Below the pieces are notes generated by a model, which was not told the DNA's origin, did not search any database, and saw only the letters and a list, made by a program, of their open reading frames with translations. From NCBI GenBank assembly GCA_026387315.1, contig JAPLLY010000017.1, positions 111,820-175,819 on the forward strand: 64,000 bases of DNA, written 5' to 3'. This document shows positions 54,165-64,000 of the stretch, piece by piece (position 1 is the stretch's first letter; every line of letters begins with the position of its first letter). This DNA is from Candidatus Omnitrophota bacterium. GTDB taxonomy: Bacteria > Omnitrophota > Gorgyraeia > Gygaellales > Profunditerraquicolaceae. A program made the translations under genes and the position numbers.

Positions 54165-57100
54165 ATGCCACACTCGGAATTCGTTCACCTTCACCTGCAC
54201 ACGCAATACAGCCTTCTTGATGGAGCCTGCCGTATACCTGAGATACTCGCCATTGCTAAAAGTTTCAAAATGGATTCTCTGGCCATTACCGATCATGGCA
54301 GCATGTTCGGAGCAATTGAATTCTATTTAGAAGCGCAAAAAGCAGGAATCAAACCCATCATTGGCTGTGAAGTTTATGTTGCCCCGCAAAGCCGTTTGGT
54401 GAAAAGCGGCGGGATAGAAGATGCCGCTAACCACTTAATCCTCTTAGCCCGCAATGAAGAGGGGTATCATAATTTAATGAAGCTAGTCTCCATCGGCTAT
54501 CTAGAGGGATTTTATTATCGGCCGCGGATTGATAAAGAGGTTCTCGCCCAACATGCCGCAGGATTAATCGGCTTAAGCGCCTGCCTTAAAGGAGAAATTC
54601 CCTGCCTGATACTGCAGAAACGTTTTAATGACGCGTTAAAAACTGCTGACATTTATCAGAATATACTGGGAAAGAAGAACTTTTACCTGGAAATCCAAGG
54701 CAACACCATTGCCGAACAAAAAATAGTAAACGCGGGTTTGATAAAAATCTCTGGCGAATTGAGCATTCCTTTAGTCGCCACTAACGACGTGCATTATCCC
54801 ACCAAAGACAGGGCCGCCGCCCATGAAGCGTTACTCTGCATTCAAACGCAAACTACTCTGGATGATCCTAAACACATGCGTTTTCAGACGGAAGAATTTT
54901 ATTTCACCTCACCCGCGGAAATGAAAGAGCTGTTTAGCGATTGTCCGGAGGCTTTAAAAAATACCTTAGAGATTGCCTCCCGCTGTAATCTGGAGCTGGA
55001 TTTTAGCCAGATGCATTTACCTAAATATTCTCCTCCGCAGGGCAAAGATAAAGAAGCGTTTTTATTGGAGTTGTGTGAAAAAGGTTTAATCGAAAAAGAC
55101 CTTAAGAATGACCCTGATGTGCGAAAACGGCTGGAGCATGAACTAAAAATAATCAAACACATGGGGTTCATCAGCTATTTTTTAATTGTCTGGGATTTTA
55201 TTGCTTACGCTAAAAGCCAGTCTATACCTGTCGGCCCGGGGAGAGGCTCTGCCGCGGGAAGCCTAGTGAGTTATCTCTTAGGGGTTACCGACCTTAACCC
55301 GTTAAAATACGGATTGCTTTTTGAAAGATTCCTAAATCCTGAGCGCCTGGGCCTGCCGGATATTGATATTGATTTCTGCTACGAACGCCGGCAAGAAGTG
55401 ATTGATTATGTCACTAACAAATACGGCCAGGAAAATGTCGCCCAAATTATTACCTTCGGTACCATGCAGGCGCGCGCCGTAATCCGGGATGTCGGGCGGG
55501 TTATGGCTATTCCCTATGCCGATGTCGACCGGATTGCCAAGCTGGTTCCCGCTGAACTTGATATTACCCTTAAAAAAGCGCTAGAGAGTGAACCCGAACT
55601 AAACAACCTTTATAAAAATGACCCTCAAATTACTAAGCTGATTAATATCGCTTTATCCTTGGAAGGATTAAACCGCCACGCTTCAGTTCATGCTGCCGGA
55701 GTAATTATCGCGGATAAACCCTTAAATAATTACATGCCCGTGTTTAAAACCGCAGATGACCAGATTACTACCGGCTACAGCATGGGGACGCTAGAAAAAA
55801 TTGGCCTGCTTAAGGTAGACTTTCTCGGCCTAAGGACACTTACCGTAATTGATGAAACTTTAAAACTAGTTAAAAAAATTCGCGGTATTGAAATTGATAT
55901 TGAAAAATTACCCCTGGATGACCAAAATACTTATAAATTATTAGCCTCCAGCCATACCATCGGGATCTTCCAGGTAGAAAGTTCAGGAATGCGCGATTTG
56001 CTTAAGAAGCTTATTCCTGAACGTTTTGAAGATTTAATCGCGCTTCTGGCATTATACCGGCCCGGGCCAATTGGCTCCGGAATGCTGGATGACTTTATGA
56101 AACGTAAACATGGGGTCATTCCGATTAAATACGAACACCCTAAACTTGAGTCCATCCTTAAGGAAACTTACGGGATTATGGTTTATCAGGAACAAATTAT
56201 GCAGATTGCGTCGGTCCTGGCGGGATTCTCGCTTGCCCAAGCGGATATCTTGCGTAAGGCCATGGGTAAAAAAATCCCTGAAGTTATGGAAAAAGAACGC
56301 AGTAATTTTCTTCAGGGTTGCATTAAAAACGGAATCAAAGAATCTACCGCTAGCAAGATATTTGATTTGATCGAATATTTTTCCGGGTACGGATTCAATA
56401 AATGTGTCATAGGCTCAACGAAAATTATAGATGCGGATACAGGCAATATGATTACCATAGAAGAACTATTTAGCAATGAAAAATCGGTGAAATCCACGTT
56501 AAGCTGTAATGATAATTTTAAAATTGTAAAAACCAAAATAAAAGACGTGGTCTATAACGGTATTAAACCAGTGTATAAATTGAAAACCGCTTTAGGAAGA
56601 GAAATTACCGCGACATCAAATCATCCTATGTTCACCCTTAGAGGATGGAAGAATTTAGGGGATTTAACTACCGGTGAACGAATCGGCTTGTGCAGAACTC
56701 TCCCCCTAGAAACGAAATCAAGATTAGAAGAGTACAAAATAATTGTGTTGGCAGGTATACTTTCAGAAGGCAACACTTGCCATCCAAGCGGTATTTATTT
56801 CTACAACAAAAATATAGCCCTTATAAATGATTTCGTAAAGAATATTAAGGAGTTCCAAAATACTATACCTACAATAAACGAAAGAAGAGGCTGTTTTGAG
56901 GTATATGCCGGGACAGGCAAAGATAACAAATTTTTAAAAGATTCTTCTCCTTGGAATAAAGGATATGTTAAAGAAAGTTACTCGACAGCGCTTAAGGCAA
57001 TGGCTAACAAAAAAAGCGGAGCAAGGTTATATATAGAGAGCTTGGGATTGGATTATAAAAAAGCGACGGGAAAATTTATTCCGGAAGATATTTTTTCCTT

Positions 57101-58970
57101 AAATAACGCGCAGTTGGCGTTATTTATAGGAAGGCTCTGGTCAGGCGACGGTTTCCTCTTTAGCCGAAATAATTCTATTCCTTTTTACGCAACCTCTTCA
57201 GATAAGCTATGCCAGCAGCTACAAGACCTTTTATTAAGGCTAGGCATTACCTCAAAATTAAAGCGTAAAATATTTAAATATACATATAAAAATATTTCCA
57301 CCCCAAAAATCGGTTATACCTTATATTTATTCGGCTATGAGAGTATAAATTTATTCATTCAGCGTGTCTGTCCATTCATAATCGGGAAAAATAAACAACT
57401 GAAAGAATTACGTAATTATTATATTTCTGTATTCCCTGATCTGGAATCTAAAGATACCTTGCCCCCTGAAGTACGAGAAATTGTAAAACTGGAAAAAGAA
57501 AAATGCGGCTTAACCTGGAGAGAGATCGAAAAAAGGGCTGGAGTTTCTATTAAGGAGTTTTGTGGAGAGGCTAAGGCGCATAAAAAGGGTTTTAGAAGGC
57601 AGACAATAATGCAGCTAGCGCAATTTTTTGAGTCTAACCAACTCTTAAGATTAGTGAAGGCGGATGTTGTCTGGGACCGGGTTTTATCTGTAGAATACGC
57701 AGGTAAAGAGAAAACTTATGACCTTGAAATTGAAGAAATACATAACTTTATCGCCAACGGAATTATAGTCCATAATTCTCATTCAACCGCGTACGCTTTA
57801 ATCTCTTACCGTACTGCTTATTTAAAAGCTAACTACCCGGTAGAGTTTATGACCGCTCTGCTTACTTCGGAACGCGATAATACCGATAAAATAGTCGAAT
57901 ATGTGAATGAATCGCTGCGCATGGGCTTAAAGGTGCAACCGCCGGATATTAATGAAAGCGAGGCGTTTTTTAAGGTCCAGGATGAATCAACTATCCGCTT
58001 TGGCCTCTTGGCGATTAAGAATGTCGGCCGGGGAGCGGCAGAGTCAATTGCCGCCCAGAGAGAAAAGTTAAAATTTAAATCCCTGGAAGACCTTTGCCAG
58101 CGCATAGACCTAAGGCTAGCCAACCGTAAAGTTTTAGAAAGCCTGATTAAATGCGGGGCCTTGGATTATTTTAGCCTCGGGCGGGCTAAAATGTTCGCCA
58201 GCCTGGATATAATATTAGCAGAAGCGCAAAAAATCCAAAAAGAAAAATCCAGCGGCCAACTTTCATTTTTTGATCAAGCTATAAAAAGCAATGGATTCGG
58301 AAAAATTACGAACAATTTAGTTGATTGCAAAGAATGGCCGGAACCGCAGCTTCTGGCTTTTGAAAAAGATATGCTCGGTTTTTACGTCAGCGGCCACCCT
58401 TTAGCGCGTTACGCTAACCAGCTTAAACGTTTTGTTTCCTGCTCTACGGCTAATCTGCGTGAACATAAAGATCAGGATGTAATTAAGATCGTCGGCTTAA
58501 TCGTTAAAATCAAGCATACCGTTACGCGGGCCAAACAAGAGAAAATGGCGATATTAAAATTAGAGGATTTAGATGGCGCGGTAGAAATATTGGTTTTTCC
58601 ACGCGCATTCGCTAAAATAAGCTCCTATATCCAACCCAACGCCATTGTGCATATCCGCGGAGTATTGGACCTTAAGGAAGAAACGCCAAAAATAATCGTA
58701 GAAGACCTTTTCCCATTTGAAGAAATTTACAAGCTTATTACAGCTATAAACATCAACCTGTCCGGGATAAGGGAAAATATCTTTGAATCCTTAAAAGCGT
58801 TACTGGGAGCTCATCGCGGCCGGGTCCCTGTATATTTACGCCTGGACACGCCCGCTAAATCCCGGGTACAGTTAATTGTCGGTGAAGGGCTGTATGTTGA
58901 GCCTAGCGAACAGCTTATTCAGGATTTGGATGAGCTCTTAGGCCAAGAGCACCTATCCCTGGTAATCTAA
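54165..58970 (+). CDS. dnaE: DNA polymerase III alpha subunit containing an intein
   Basis: PHP domain start EFVHLHLHTQYSLLDGA; PDIDIDF; exteins join as GYGFNK^SHSTAYALISYRTAYLKANYPVEF. Confidence 0.97.
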   Translation: MPHSEFVHLHLHTQYSLLDGACRIPEILAIAKSFKMDSLAITDHGSMFGAIEFYLEAQKAGIKPIIGCEVYVAPQSRLVKSGGIEDAANHLILLARNEEGYHNLMKLVSIGYLEGFYYRPRIDKEVLAQHAAGLIGLSACLKGEIPCLILQKRFNDALKTADIYQNILGKKNFYLEIQGNTIAEQKIVNAGLIKISGELSIPLVATNDVHYPTKDRAAAHEALLCIQTQTTLDDPKHMRFQTEEFYFTSPAEMKELFSDCPEALKNTLEIASRCNLELDFSQMHLPKYSPPQGKDKEAFLLELCEKGLIEKDLKNDPDVRKRLEHELKIIKHMGFISYFLIVWDFIAYAKSQSIPVGPGRGSAAGSLVSYLLGVTDLNPLKYGLLFERFLNPERLGLPDIDIDFCYERRQEVIDYVTNKYGQENVAQIITFGTMQARAVIRDVGRVMAIPYADVDRIAKLVPAELDITLKKALESEPELNNLYKNDPQITKLINIALSLEGLNRHASVHAAGVIIADKPLNNYMPVFKTADDQITTGYSMGTLEKIGLLKVDFLGLRTLTVIDETLKLVKKIRGIEIDIEKLPLDDQNTYKLLASSHTIGIFQVESSGMRDLLKKLIPERFEDLIALLALYRPGPIGSGMLDDFMKRKHGVIPIKYEHPKLESILKETYGIMVYQEQIMQIASVLAGFSLAQADILRKAMGKKIPEVMEKERSNFLQGCIKNGIKESTASKIFDLIEYFSGYGFNKCVIGSTKIIDADTGNMITIEELFSNEKSVKSTLSCNDNFKIVKTKIKDVVYNGIKPVYKLKTALGREITATSNHPMFTLRGWKNLGDLTTGERIGLCRTLPLETKSRLEEYKIIVLAGILSEGNTCHPSGIYFYNKNIALINDFVKNIKEFQNTIPTINERRGCFEVYAGTGKDNKFLKDSSPWNKGYVKESYSTALKAMANKKSGARLYIESLGLDYKKATGKFIPEDIFSLNNAQLALFIGRLWSGDGFLFSRNNSIPFYATSSDKLCQQLQDLLLRLGITSKLKRKIFKYTYKNISTPKIGYTLYLFGYESINLFIQRVCPFIIGKNKQLKELRNYYISVFPDLESKDTLPPEVREIVKLEKEKCGLTWREIEKRAGVSIKEFCGEAKAHKKGFRRQTIMQLAQFFESNQLLRLVKADVVWDRVLSVEYAGKEKTYDLEIEEIHNFIANGIIVHNSHSTAYALISYRTAYLKANYPVEFMTALLTSERDNTDKIVEYVNESLRMGLKVQPPDINESEAFFKVQDESTIRFGLLAIKNVGRGAAESIAAQREKLKFKSLEDLCQRIDLRLANRKVLESLIKCGALDYFSLGRAKMFASLDIILAEAQKIQKEKSSGQLSFFDQAIKSNGFGKITNNLVDCKEWPEPQLLAFEKDMLGFYVSGHPLARYANQLKRFVSCSTANLREHKDQDVIKIVGLIVKIKHTVTRAKQEKMAILKLEDLDGAVEILVFPRAFAKISSYIQPNAIVHIRGVLDLKEETPKIIVEDLFPFEEIYKLITAININLSGIRENIFESLKALLGAHRGRVPVYLRLDTPAKSRVQLIVGEGLYVEPSEQLIQDLDELLGQEHLSLVI
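56403..57776 (+). other. In-frame intein (458 aa) with LAGLIDADG endonuclease domain
   Basis: Starts CVIGSTKI, block B TSNHPMFTLRG, LAGLIDADG-like VLAGILSEGN and FIGRLWSGDG, block F/G YDLEIEEIHNFIANGIIVHN followed by Ser. Confidence 0.95.
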
Positions 58971-58988
58971 CGGCTGTTAACCTCAGGA

Positions 58989-59022
58989 TCAAGGAAAGTT
59001 TTAACCTAAAAACTTTCCTTGA
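58989..59022. terminator. Hairpin downstream of dnaE
   Basis: TCAAGGAAAGTTTT-aacct-AAAAACTTTCCTTGA. Confidence 0.6.
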
Positions 59023-59117
59023 CAAAGTTATTTATTGTGTCAAACTTTAGGCAAGTAGAAGCCACGGGCTGACTTTTTTTATTTCTCTGATACCCGGTAT
59101 TTTTAAAGCGTAAAACT

Positions 59118-60815
59118 ATGCCGAAACGTCCCGCGATGTTTGGTGTTATGCTTGGGTCTTGGATACTCTGCCTTTTATATTTTAATCCCCGCCTCTTAGC
59201 CCTGCTCATCGGGCCGGAACCTTTCATCGCAAAATTCTGCTTACTTCTTTTTATATTAGGCCTGGATTTGTTTTGGTTCTACGCGTTTTTTCATCTGGTG
59301 ATTGTTGGTTTTTCGTATTTTAAGCCGTCCGATAACTTAACTAGTTTACTATTAACTCACCCGCCAACTACTTTACCAAAAGTGGCGCTTTTGTATGCCA
59401 CTTGTCATGATTTCAGGGAAGAAGCAGTTTATTCCCATCTCCATCAGGATTACCCGAATTATCATTTATTTATTCTGGATGACAGCAGTGATCAGGCTTA
59501 TCAAAAGCGGATTGATGAATTCGCGAAAAATCATCTTAATAGAATTACAGTAATTCGGCGGAATAATCGAGTTGGTTTTAAAGCCGGAAATCTCAATCAT
59601 GCTTTAAATGAAATAAGCCCAAATTATGAATATTTTAGCGTTTCCGACGCGGATACGCTATTGCCGCCCAACTATATTAGCGCTTTACTTGTTTATGCGT
59701 TAAATCCAACCATTGCGTTTGCCCAGGCGGCACAGAAAACCAGCCTTAATCAAAAGACAAATTTCGCGCGATTTATGGGATTAAATACGGATATTCATTT
59801 CCGGCGCTACGCCTCCACTAAAAACCAATACGGTTTTGTAATGTGGTATGGGCATGGAGCGCTGCTGCGCCGGGATATTTGGGAACAAGTAGGAGGATTT
59901 CCTGAGATTGTTACCGAAGATTTGGCTTACTCTATGCAAGCCAGAGAGGCAGGATACGCGGGAGTATTTGTGGAGGATGTAGTTTGTGAGGAGGATTTTC
60001 CGCCTACTTATCAGCAATACCGTAAACGCAATGAGAAATGGATTCGGGGAACCGCCGAGTGCCTGCTAAAATTTTACCCATCTTTTGTAAAATCCGCGCG
60101 GATCTCCTGGATTGAAAAAATGGATGTTTTAGTATCCGGGCTAAGTTTATTAACGGCCTTGCCTTTTTTATTCTTTTTGCTGCTTTCCGGGATTGTTTTG
60201 CCGTTGTTTTTTACGCACTTTCAATTTCTTGGCCCAATGTTCCGCGCGCCGATACTCTATGACAAAAATCCATTGGCCATAGTAACGCAATTACGGGGTA
60301 ACCTTTTCTGGAGTTGGGATGTATTCTTGTTGATGGTTGCTTCGGTATTCGCGCCATTGGTTCCGGCGTGTATTGATTACCGCCGGCATCCTCGAGTGGT
60401 TATGCGTTATCTATCCACGTATATTTTTTGTTTTTTTTCACTGCAAGTAGCCTCAGCCATGCATTCAATCGTCGTGCTGGTTACCGGTAAGGCGGTGTTT
60501 CCCGTGACCGGAGAGTGCGCCAGGCAAGATCGTCAAAACGTTCAACGGATAATTTCGCAAGCCTGGGCGCGGCAGGCTCACGCTAATCTCGCGTGGATCT
60601 TTCTGTTGGAGGTAATTGCTGGACTAGTGTTCTGGGGTATTGGAGCCGCGGCGCATAATATCTGGTTTTTGCCTGTTGCCTGCGCCTTACTGCTTAGCCC
60701 GTGTGTGTTTAAATGGAATTTTAATTCTTGGATGATGGAATACGCGGCGGCGTTACCATTTGTGATTACCTTGGGGATTATTTATTTTATAGGAAAAGGA
60801 TTACCAGGATTATAA
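59118..60815 (+). CDS. GT2-family glycosyltransferase, cellulose-synthase-like membrane protein
   Basis: ILDDSSDQ; FKAGNLNHALNEI; SVSDADTLLPPNYI; TEDLAYSMQAREAGYAGVFVEDVVCEEDFPPTYQQYRKRNEKWIRGTAE (QxxRW-like). Confidence 0.9.
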   Translation: MPKRPAMFGVMLGSWILCLLYFNPRLLALLIGPEPFIAKFCLLLFILGLDLFWFYAFFHLVIVGFSYFKPSDNLTSLLLTHPPTTLPKVALLYATCHDFREEAVYSHLHQDYPNYHLFILDDSSDQAYQKRIDEFAKNHLNRITVIRRNNRVGFKAGNLNHALNEISPNYEYFSVSDADTLLPPNYISALLVYALNPTIAFAQAAQKTSLNQKTNFARFMGLNTDIHFRRYASTKNQYGFVMWYGHGALLRRDIWEQVGGFPEIVTEDLAYSMQAREAGYAGVFVEDVVCEEDFPPTYQQYRKRNEKWIRGTAECLLKFYPSFVKSARISWIEKMDVLVSGLSLLTALPFLFFLLLSGIVLPLFFTHFQFLGPMFRAPILYDKNPLAIVTQLRGNLFWSWDVFLLMVASVFAPLVPACIDYRRHPRVVMRYLSTYIFCFFSLQVASAMHSIVVLVTGKAVFPVTGECARQDRQNVQRIISQAWARQAHANLAWIFLLEVIAGLVFWGIGAAAHNIWFLPVACALLLSPCVFKWNFNSWMMEYAAALPFVITLGIIYFIGKGLPGL

Positions 60816-60829
60816 AAAAGGAGCCTCCG

Positions 60830-63800
60830 ATGAAACGAAAGACGAATATATTTATCTATACAATTCTTGCGTCGTGTTTATTTTTTTTAGGGATGCGAGA
60901 GGCGGTTGAGGTAACCGCGTACCGCCATTTCCAGCAAGGAGAGTATACCAAAGCGCTCCAGTCCTATGTCGCGAATGGGAATTATTCAGGCGCGGGCATG
61001 GCCTACTGCGCCTTAAGAATGTATGATCAGGCTATTCTTAGTTTTCAAAAAGCCAAAAATTCTTCAGGTATGGGGTTGGTTTATTGCGGCAAGAGAGAGT
61101 ATGATAAGGCCGTCAGCTATTTTCAGCAGGCCAAGGATTACTCAGGCCTGGGGCTTGCCTATTTAGGTAAACGTGATTTTAAGAAAGCGAAGGAAAATTT
61201 TACCCGCGTCAATGACTGGTCAGGATTAGGGCTTGCGTATCTTGGCGAGCATAACCTCATTGAAGCCAGGAAATGTTTCCAAAAAGTTCTGGACAAAAAT
61301 GGGTTAGGGCTGGTATTAATAGCCGAGCGCCGCTACGATGAAGCCCTGGGATTATTTCAAGGAACTGAGAATAAAGCGCAGCTGGGAATGGTCTTGGTAG
61401 GCAAACGGGAATACGATAAAGCCGTGCCCTATTTTACCGCTGCCAATGATTTTTCAGGGCTGGCATTAGTCTATTGCGGCAGGCGGGAGTTTGATAATGC
61501 CATTGTCTGGGGGACCAAAGCCAATGATAATTCCGCTTTGGGTTTGGCGTATTTAGGTAAAAAAGACTACGAGCAGGCCGGCAGTTATTTTGCCAAGTCC
61601 AATGATTTATCAGGACTAGCGTTAGCCTCCTGTGGAAAAAAAGACTTAGAGAAGGCGCTGGCGTACGCGGTTGCTTCGCAAGATCCATCTACTATTGCCA
61701 CGGTATATCTGGGAAAAAGAGATTTTGATAAAGCCCTGGAATATGGCCAAAAGGCTAATGACGCGTCAGTTATCGGACATGTTTATTGCGGGAAATTCCA
61801 GTTTGACCAGGCAGTCGCGTCTTTCACGGAAGCCAATGATTCCTCAGGGCTGGCGCTAGCCTATTGCGGAAAGAGGGATTTTAGCAAAGCCAATGAATTT
61901 GCCAAAAAAGCCAATGATTTATCTGTGCAAGGCTTGATTGCGGCAAATCAGTATGATTACGATAAGGCCATAGAATATTTTACCCGCGCCAATGATAAAG
62001 CCGGACTGGGATTAGCCTATTGCGGTAAGAAATATTTTGATCAAGCTATTGCCGCGGCTACTGCCGCCAATGACCTTTCGGTTTTAGGCCATGCCTACTG
62101 CGGCAAAAATGATTTTAACAAAGCCATAGAATATTTTACTCAGGCGAATGATTTTTCTGGATTGAGCCTGGCTTATTGCGGAAAGCGCGATTTTGCCAAA
62201 GCCTTAGAATACGCCGTAAAATCACAGGACAAGTCTGCCTTGGGCCATGTTTATTGCGGGAAAAAGGATTTTGATACCGCGCTTAAATATTTCACCGAAG
62301 CCAAGGATTTAAGCGGGATGAGTTTAGCCTATAGCGGCAAACGGCAGTTTGATAAAGCCATAGAATACGCGCGGAAATCAGGGGATTTATCCGCTCTGGC
62401 CTTGGGCTATTGCGGCAAAAAGGATTTTGACCAGGCGCTTATTTTTGCTAAACAGGCCAACGACGCGTCCGTTCTCTCGCTAATTTACTCACAAATGAAT
62501 GAACCGGATACCGCGCTTGCTTACGCCCAGAAGGTTAATGATGTTTCTGCCAGGGGTATAGCCTATTTAAATAAAAAAGATTACGTTAACGCCGTAACTT
62601 CTTTTAGTCAAACCAATGACTGTGCTGGATTAAGTTTGGCCTATTCTGGCAAGCGTCAATTCGATCAAGCTATAGATTATGCCGCGCGCTCGTCAGATAA
62701 ATCTGCCTTAGGGATAGCCTATTTGGGAAAACGCCTTTACACGGAAGCGTTAACTTATTTTACGCAGGCCAATGACTTATCAGGATTAAGTCTTGCCTAT
62801 GGCGGTAAGCGAGATTTTGATCAGGCCATTATTTACGCGCGGCAGGCTAATGATAAATCCGCGTTAGGCTATGCCTATTGCGGAAAAAAAGATTTTGATC
62901 AGGCCATTAACTATTTTTCTGAAAGTAAGGATACCTCTGGATTAAGTTTAGCCTACGCGGGTAAAAAAGATTTTGATCAAGCCCAAGCCTATGCCCGCCA
63001 AGCTAATGATTACTCGGCATTGGGGCACGCGTTGCTGGGTAAGGGTGATTTTACCTACGCGGAAAATGCCTTTAAGCAGGCCAACGACATCAGCGGCTTA
63101 GGGCTTTTATGTTTAAGCCAGGGAGAGAATGAAAAGGCCAAACAATTCTTTACTCAGACTAATGATCTATCAGGCTTAGGGCTTGCGTCTTTGAATACTA
63201 ATGAATTTGGCAAAGCCAATGATTATTTTACGCAGGCAAATGATACAAGCGGATTAGCTAAGGTGTATCTGAAAAGAAACTACTATGCTAAAGCCCTGGA
63301 GTATTTCACTAAAGCCAATGATTACGACGGTATTGGAGATACCTTGTATGTGCTCAGGCAATTTGATGAGGCTGCCAATGCTTTTCTCAAGGCAAATGAT
63401 TCGGTTAAAACAACTCAGTGTTTAAGGCGTAAACTTACTCTTGATCTCAAAACAGGTGTAGTCAAGAAAACCGGCCAGGATGAGGCTTTGGCCTATGCCC
63501 AAAGTCAGATTAAATTAGGAAACGCCCAGTTACCTTTGCGTATGGAAGCCGGTGATATTTACTTTGAGAAAGGTGAATACGAGTCGGCGTTGCGGGAATT
63601 TAATACTGTATTCGCGCAAGAGTCGTATTTAAAAAGTGAGGCGCTTTTTGCTATTGGCAAGGCCTACTACGCGCAAGGAAAATACGCCTTGGCGCAAGAA
63701 ACCTTCCAGCAGGTTGCCGCGTTATTTCCTAATACTGCCATTGCCTTGCAATCCGCGAAATCTCTGGATATGTTGGAGGCTATTGAACAGCTTACGCAAA

Positions 63801-64000
63801 ACAAATTCTCCCCAGAGCCTGCTCTCCAGCTTACCCAAAATAACCGCTGCGGCCCGGATAGCCTCTATCAGCTATGCAAACTTTACGGCATCAGCTCTTC
63901 TCCTGAAGAAATCGCCCAATTAGCTGGAACTACCAGTGAAGGAACCACTGCCCTGGGGCTTGCTCAGGCCGCTAAAAAGAAGGGCTTGGAAGTCCAAGGG
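60830..64000 (+). CDS. Giant 26-aa-repeat alpha-solenoid protein with C-terminal C39-like cysteine peptidase domain, 3' truncated by window edge
   Basis: Continuous open frame of 1057 codons from ATG 60830 with SD gag; signal/TM N-terminus; 31 x 26-aa repeats; TPR-like region; NNRCGPDSLYQLCKLYGISSSPEEIAQLAGTTSEGTTALGLAQAAKKKGLEVQG. Confidence 0.9.
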   Translation, partial: MKRKTNIFIYTILASCLFFLGMREAVEVTAYRHFQQGEYTKALQSYVANGNYSGAGMAYCALRMYDQAILSFQKAKNSSGMGLVYCGKREYDKAVSYFQQAKDYSGLGLAYLGKRDFKKAKENFTRVNDWSGLGLAYLGEHNLIEARKCFQKVLDKNGLGLVLIAERRYDEALGLFQGTENKAQLGMVLVGKREYDKAVPYFTAANDFSGLALVYCGRREFDNAIVWGTKANDNSALGLAYLGKKDYEQAGSYFAKSNDLSGLALASCGKKDLEKALAYAVASQDPSTIATVYLGKRDFDKALEYGQKANDASVIGHVYCGKFQFDQAVASFTEANDSSGLALAYCGKRDFSKANEFAKKANDLSVQGLIAANQYDYDKAIEYFTRANDKAGLGLAYCGKKYFDQAIAAATAANDLSVLGHAYCGKNDFNKAIEYFTQANDFSGLSLAYCGKRDFAKALEYAVKSQDKSALGHVYCGKKDFDTALKYFTEAKDLSGMSLAYSGKRQFDKAIEYARKSGDLSALALGYCGKKDFDQALIFAKQANDASVLSLIYSQMNEPDTALAYAQKVNDVSARGIAYLNKKDYVNAVTSFSQTNDCAGLSLAYSGKRQFDQAIDYAARSSDKSALGIAYLGKRLYTEALTYFTQANDLSGLSLAYGGKRDFDQAIIYARQANDKSALGYAYCGKKDFDQAINYFSESKDTSGLSLAYAGKKDFDQAQAYARQANDYSALGHALLGKGDFTYAENAFKQANDISGLGLLCLSQGENEKAKQFFTQTNDLSGLGLASLNTNEFGKANDYFTQANDTSGLAKVYLKRNYYAKALEYFTKANDYDGIGDTLYVLRQFDEAANAFLKANDSVKTTQCLRRKLTLDLKTGVVKKTGQDEALAYAQSQIKLGNAQLPLRMEAGDIYFEKGEYESALREFNTVFAQESYLKSEALFAIGKAYYAQGKYALAQETFQQVAALFPNTAIALQSAKSLDMLEAIEQLTQNKFSPEPALQLTQNNRCGPDSLYQLCKLYGISSSPEEIAQLAGTTSEGTTALGLAQAAKKKGLEVQG
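60986..63403 (+). repeat. 31 tandem 78-bp units encoding 26-aa repeats
   Basis: Consensus-like unit SGLxLAYCGKRDFDQAIEYFTQANDL; all 31 units counted by hand at constant 26-aa period. Confidence 0.9.

Noticed and set aside
56403-57776. Assembly chimera inside dnaE
   Set aside because: Frame is preserved on both sides and all expected intein splice blocks are present
61434-61859. Track ORFs 61434-61688 (-) and 61671-61859 (+)
   Set aside because: Out-of-frame readings of the 78-bp repeat array belonging to the large + strand ORF from 60830
1-64000. CRISPR array
   Set aside because: No regularly spaced direct repeats with unique spacers and no cas genes; the 78-bp periodicity at 60986-63403 is coding

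Overview
The window is a 64 kb bacterial chromosomal segment. Gene content and repeat style resemble Candidatus Omnitrophota or a similar uncultured lineage, but this is inference only. Nearly every real gene lies on the + strand. Core content: gatB (5' truncated), S41 protease, tsaD, bactofilin, larB, part of the Wood-Ljungdahl pathway (acsC, RACo-like activator, cooC, acsD, acsE), tilS, ftsH, folP, cdaA, pdxJ, acpS, nnrD, a two-component pair, archaeal-type thyA, gpsA, hom-thrC-(apgM-like)-lysC, cimA, valS, nadC, uvrB, coaX, CIRCE-groES-groEL, a Gld-like ABC operon, guaB3, guaA, dnaE, a GT2 glycosyltransferase, and an open-ended giant repeat protein. Main observations: (1) a tRNA island (21.7-27.4 kb) with a ~251-nt group I intron splitting the anticodon of tRNA-Tyr(GUA), an adjacent LAGLIDADG-like ORF that reads into the intron, partial tRNA duplications, and a 65-66 bp double-hairpin element inserted twice at the same GTT^CA pentamer inside tRNA-derived copies; (2) a 458-aa intein in DnaE at GYGFNK^SHS; (3) a protein of at least 1057 aa with 31 tandem 26-aa repeats followed by a C39-like peptidase domain, absent from the ORF track because it runs off the window; (4) a minus-strand flippase gene bracketed by inverted copies of a nested palindrome; (5) several palindromic repeat families placed between operon genes that supply stop codons and Shine-Dalgarno sequences; (6) a thrC that appears frameshifted with loss of a conserved motif. 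No database searches were possible. Novelty is therefore unverified throughout.
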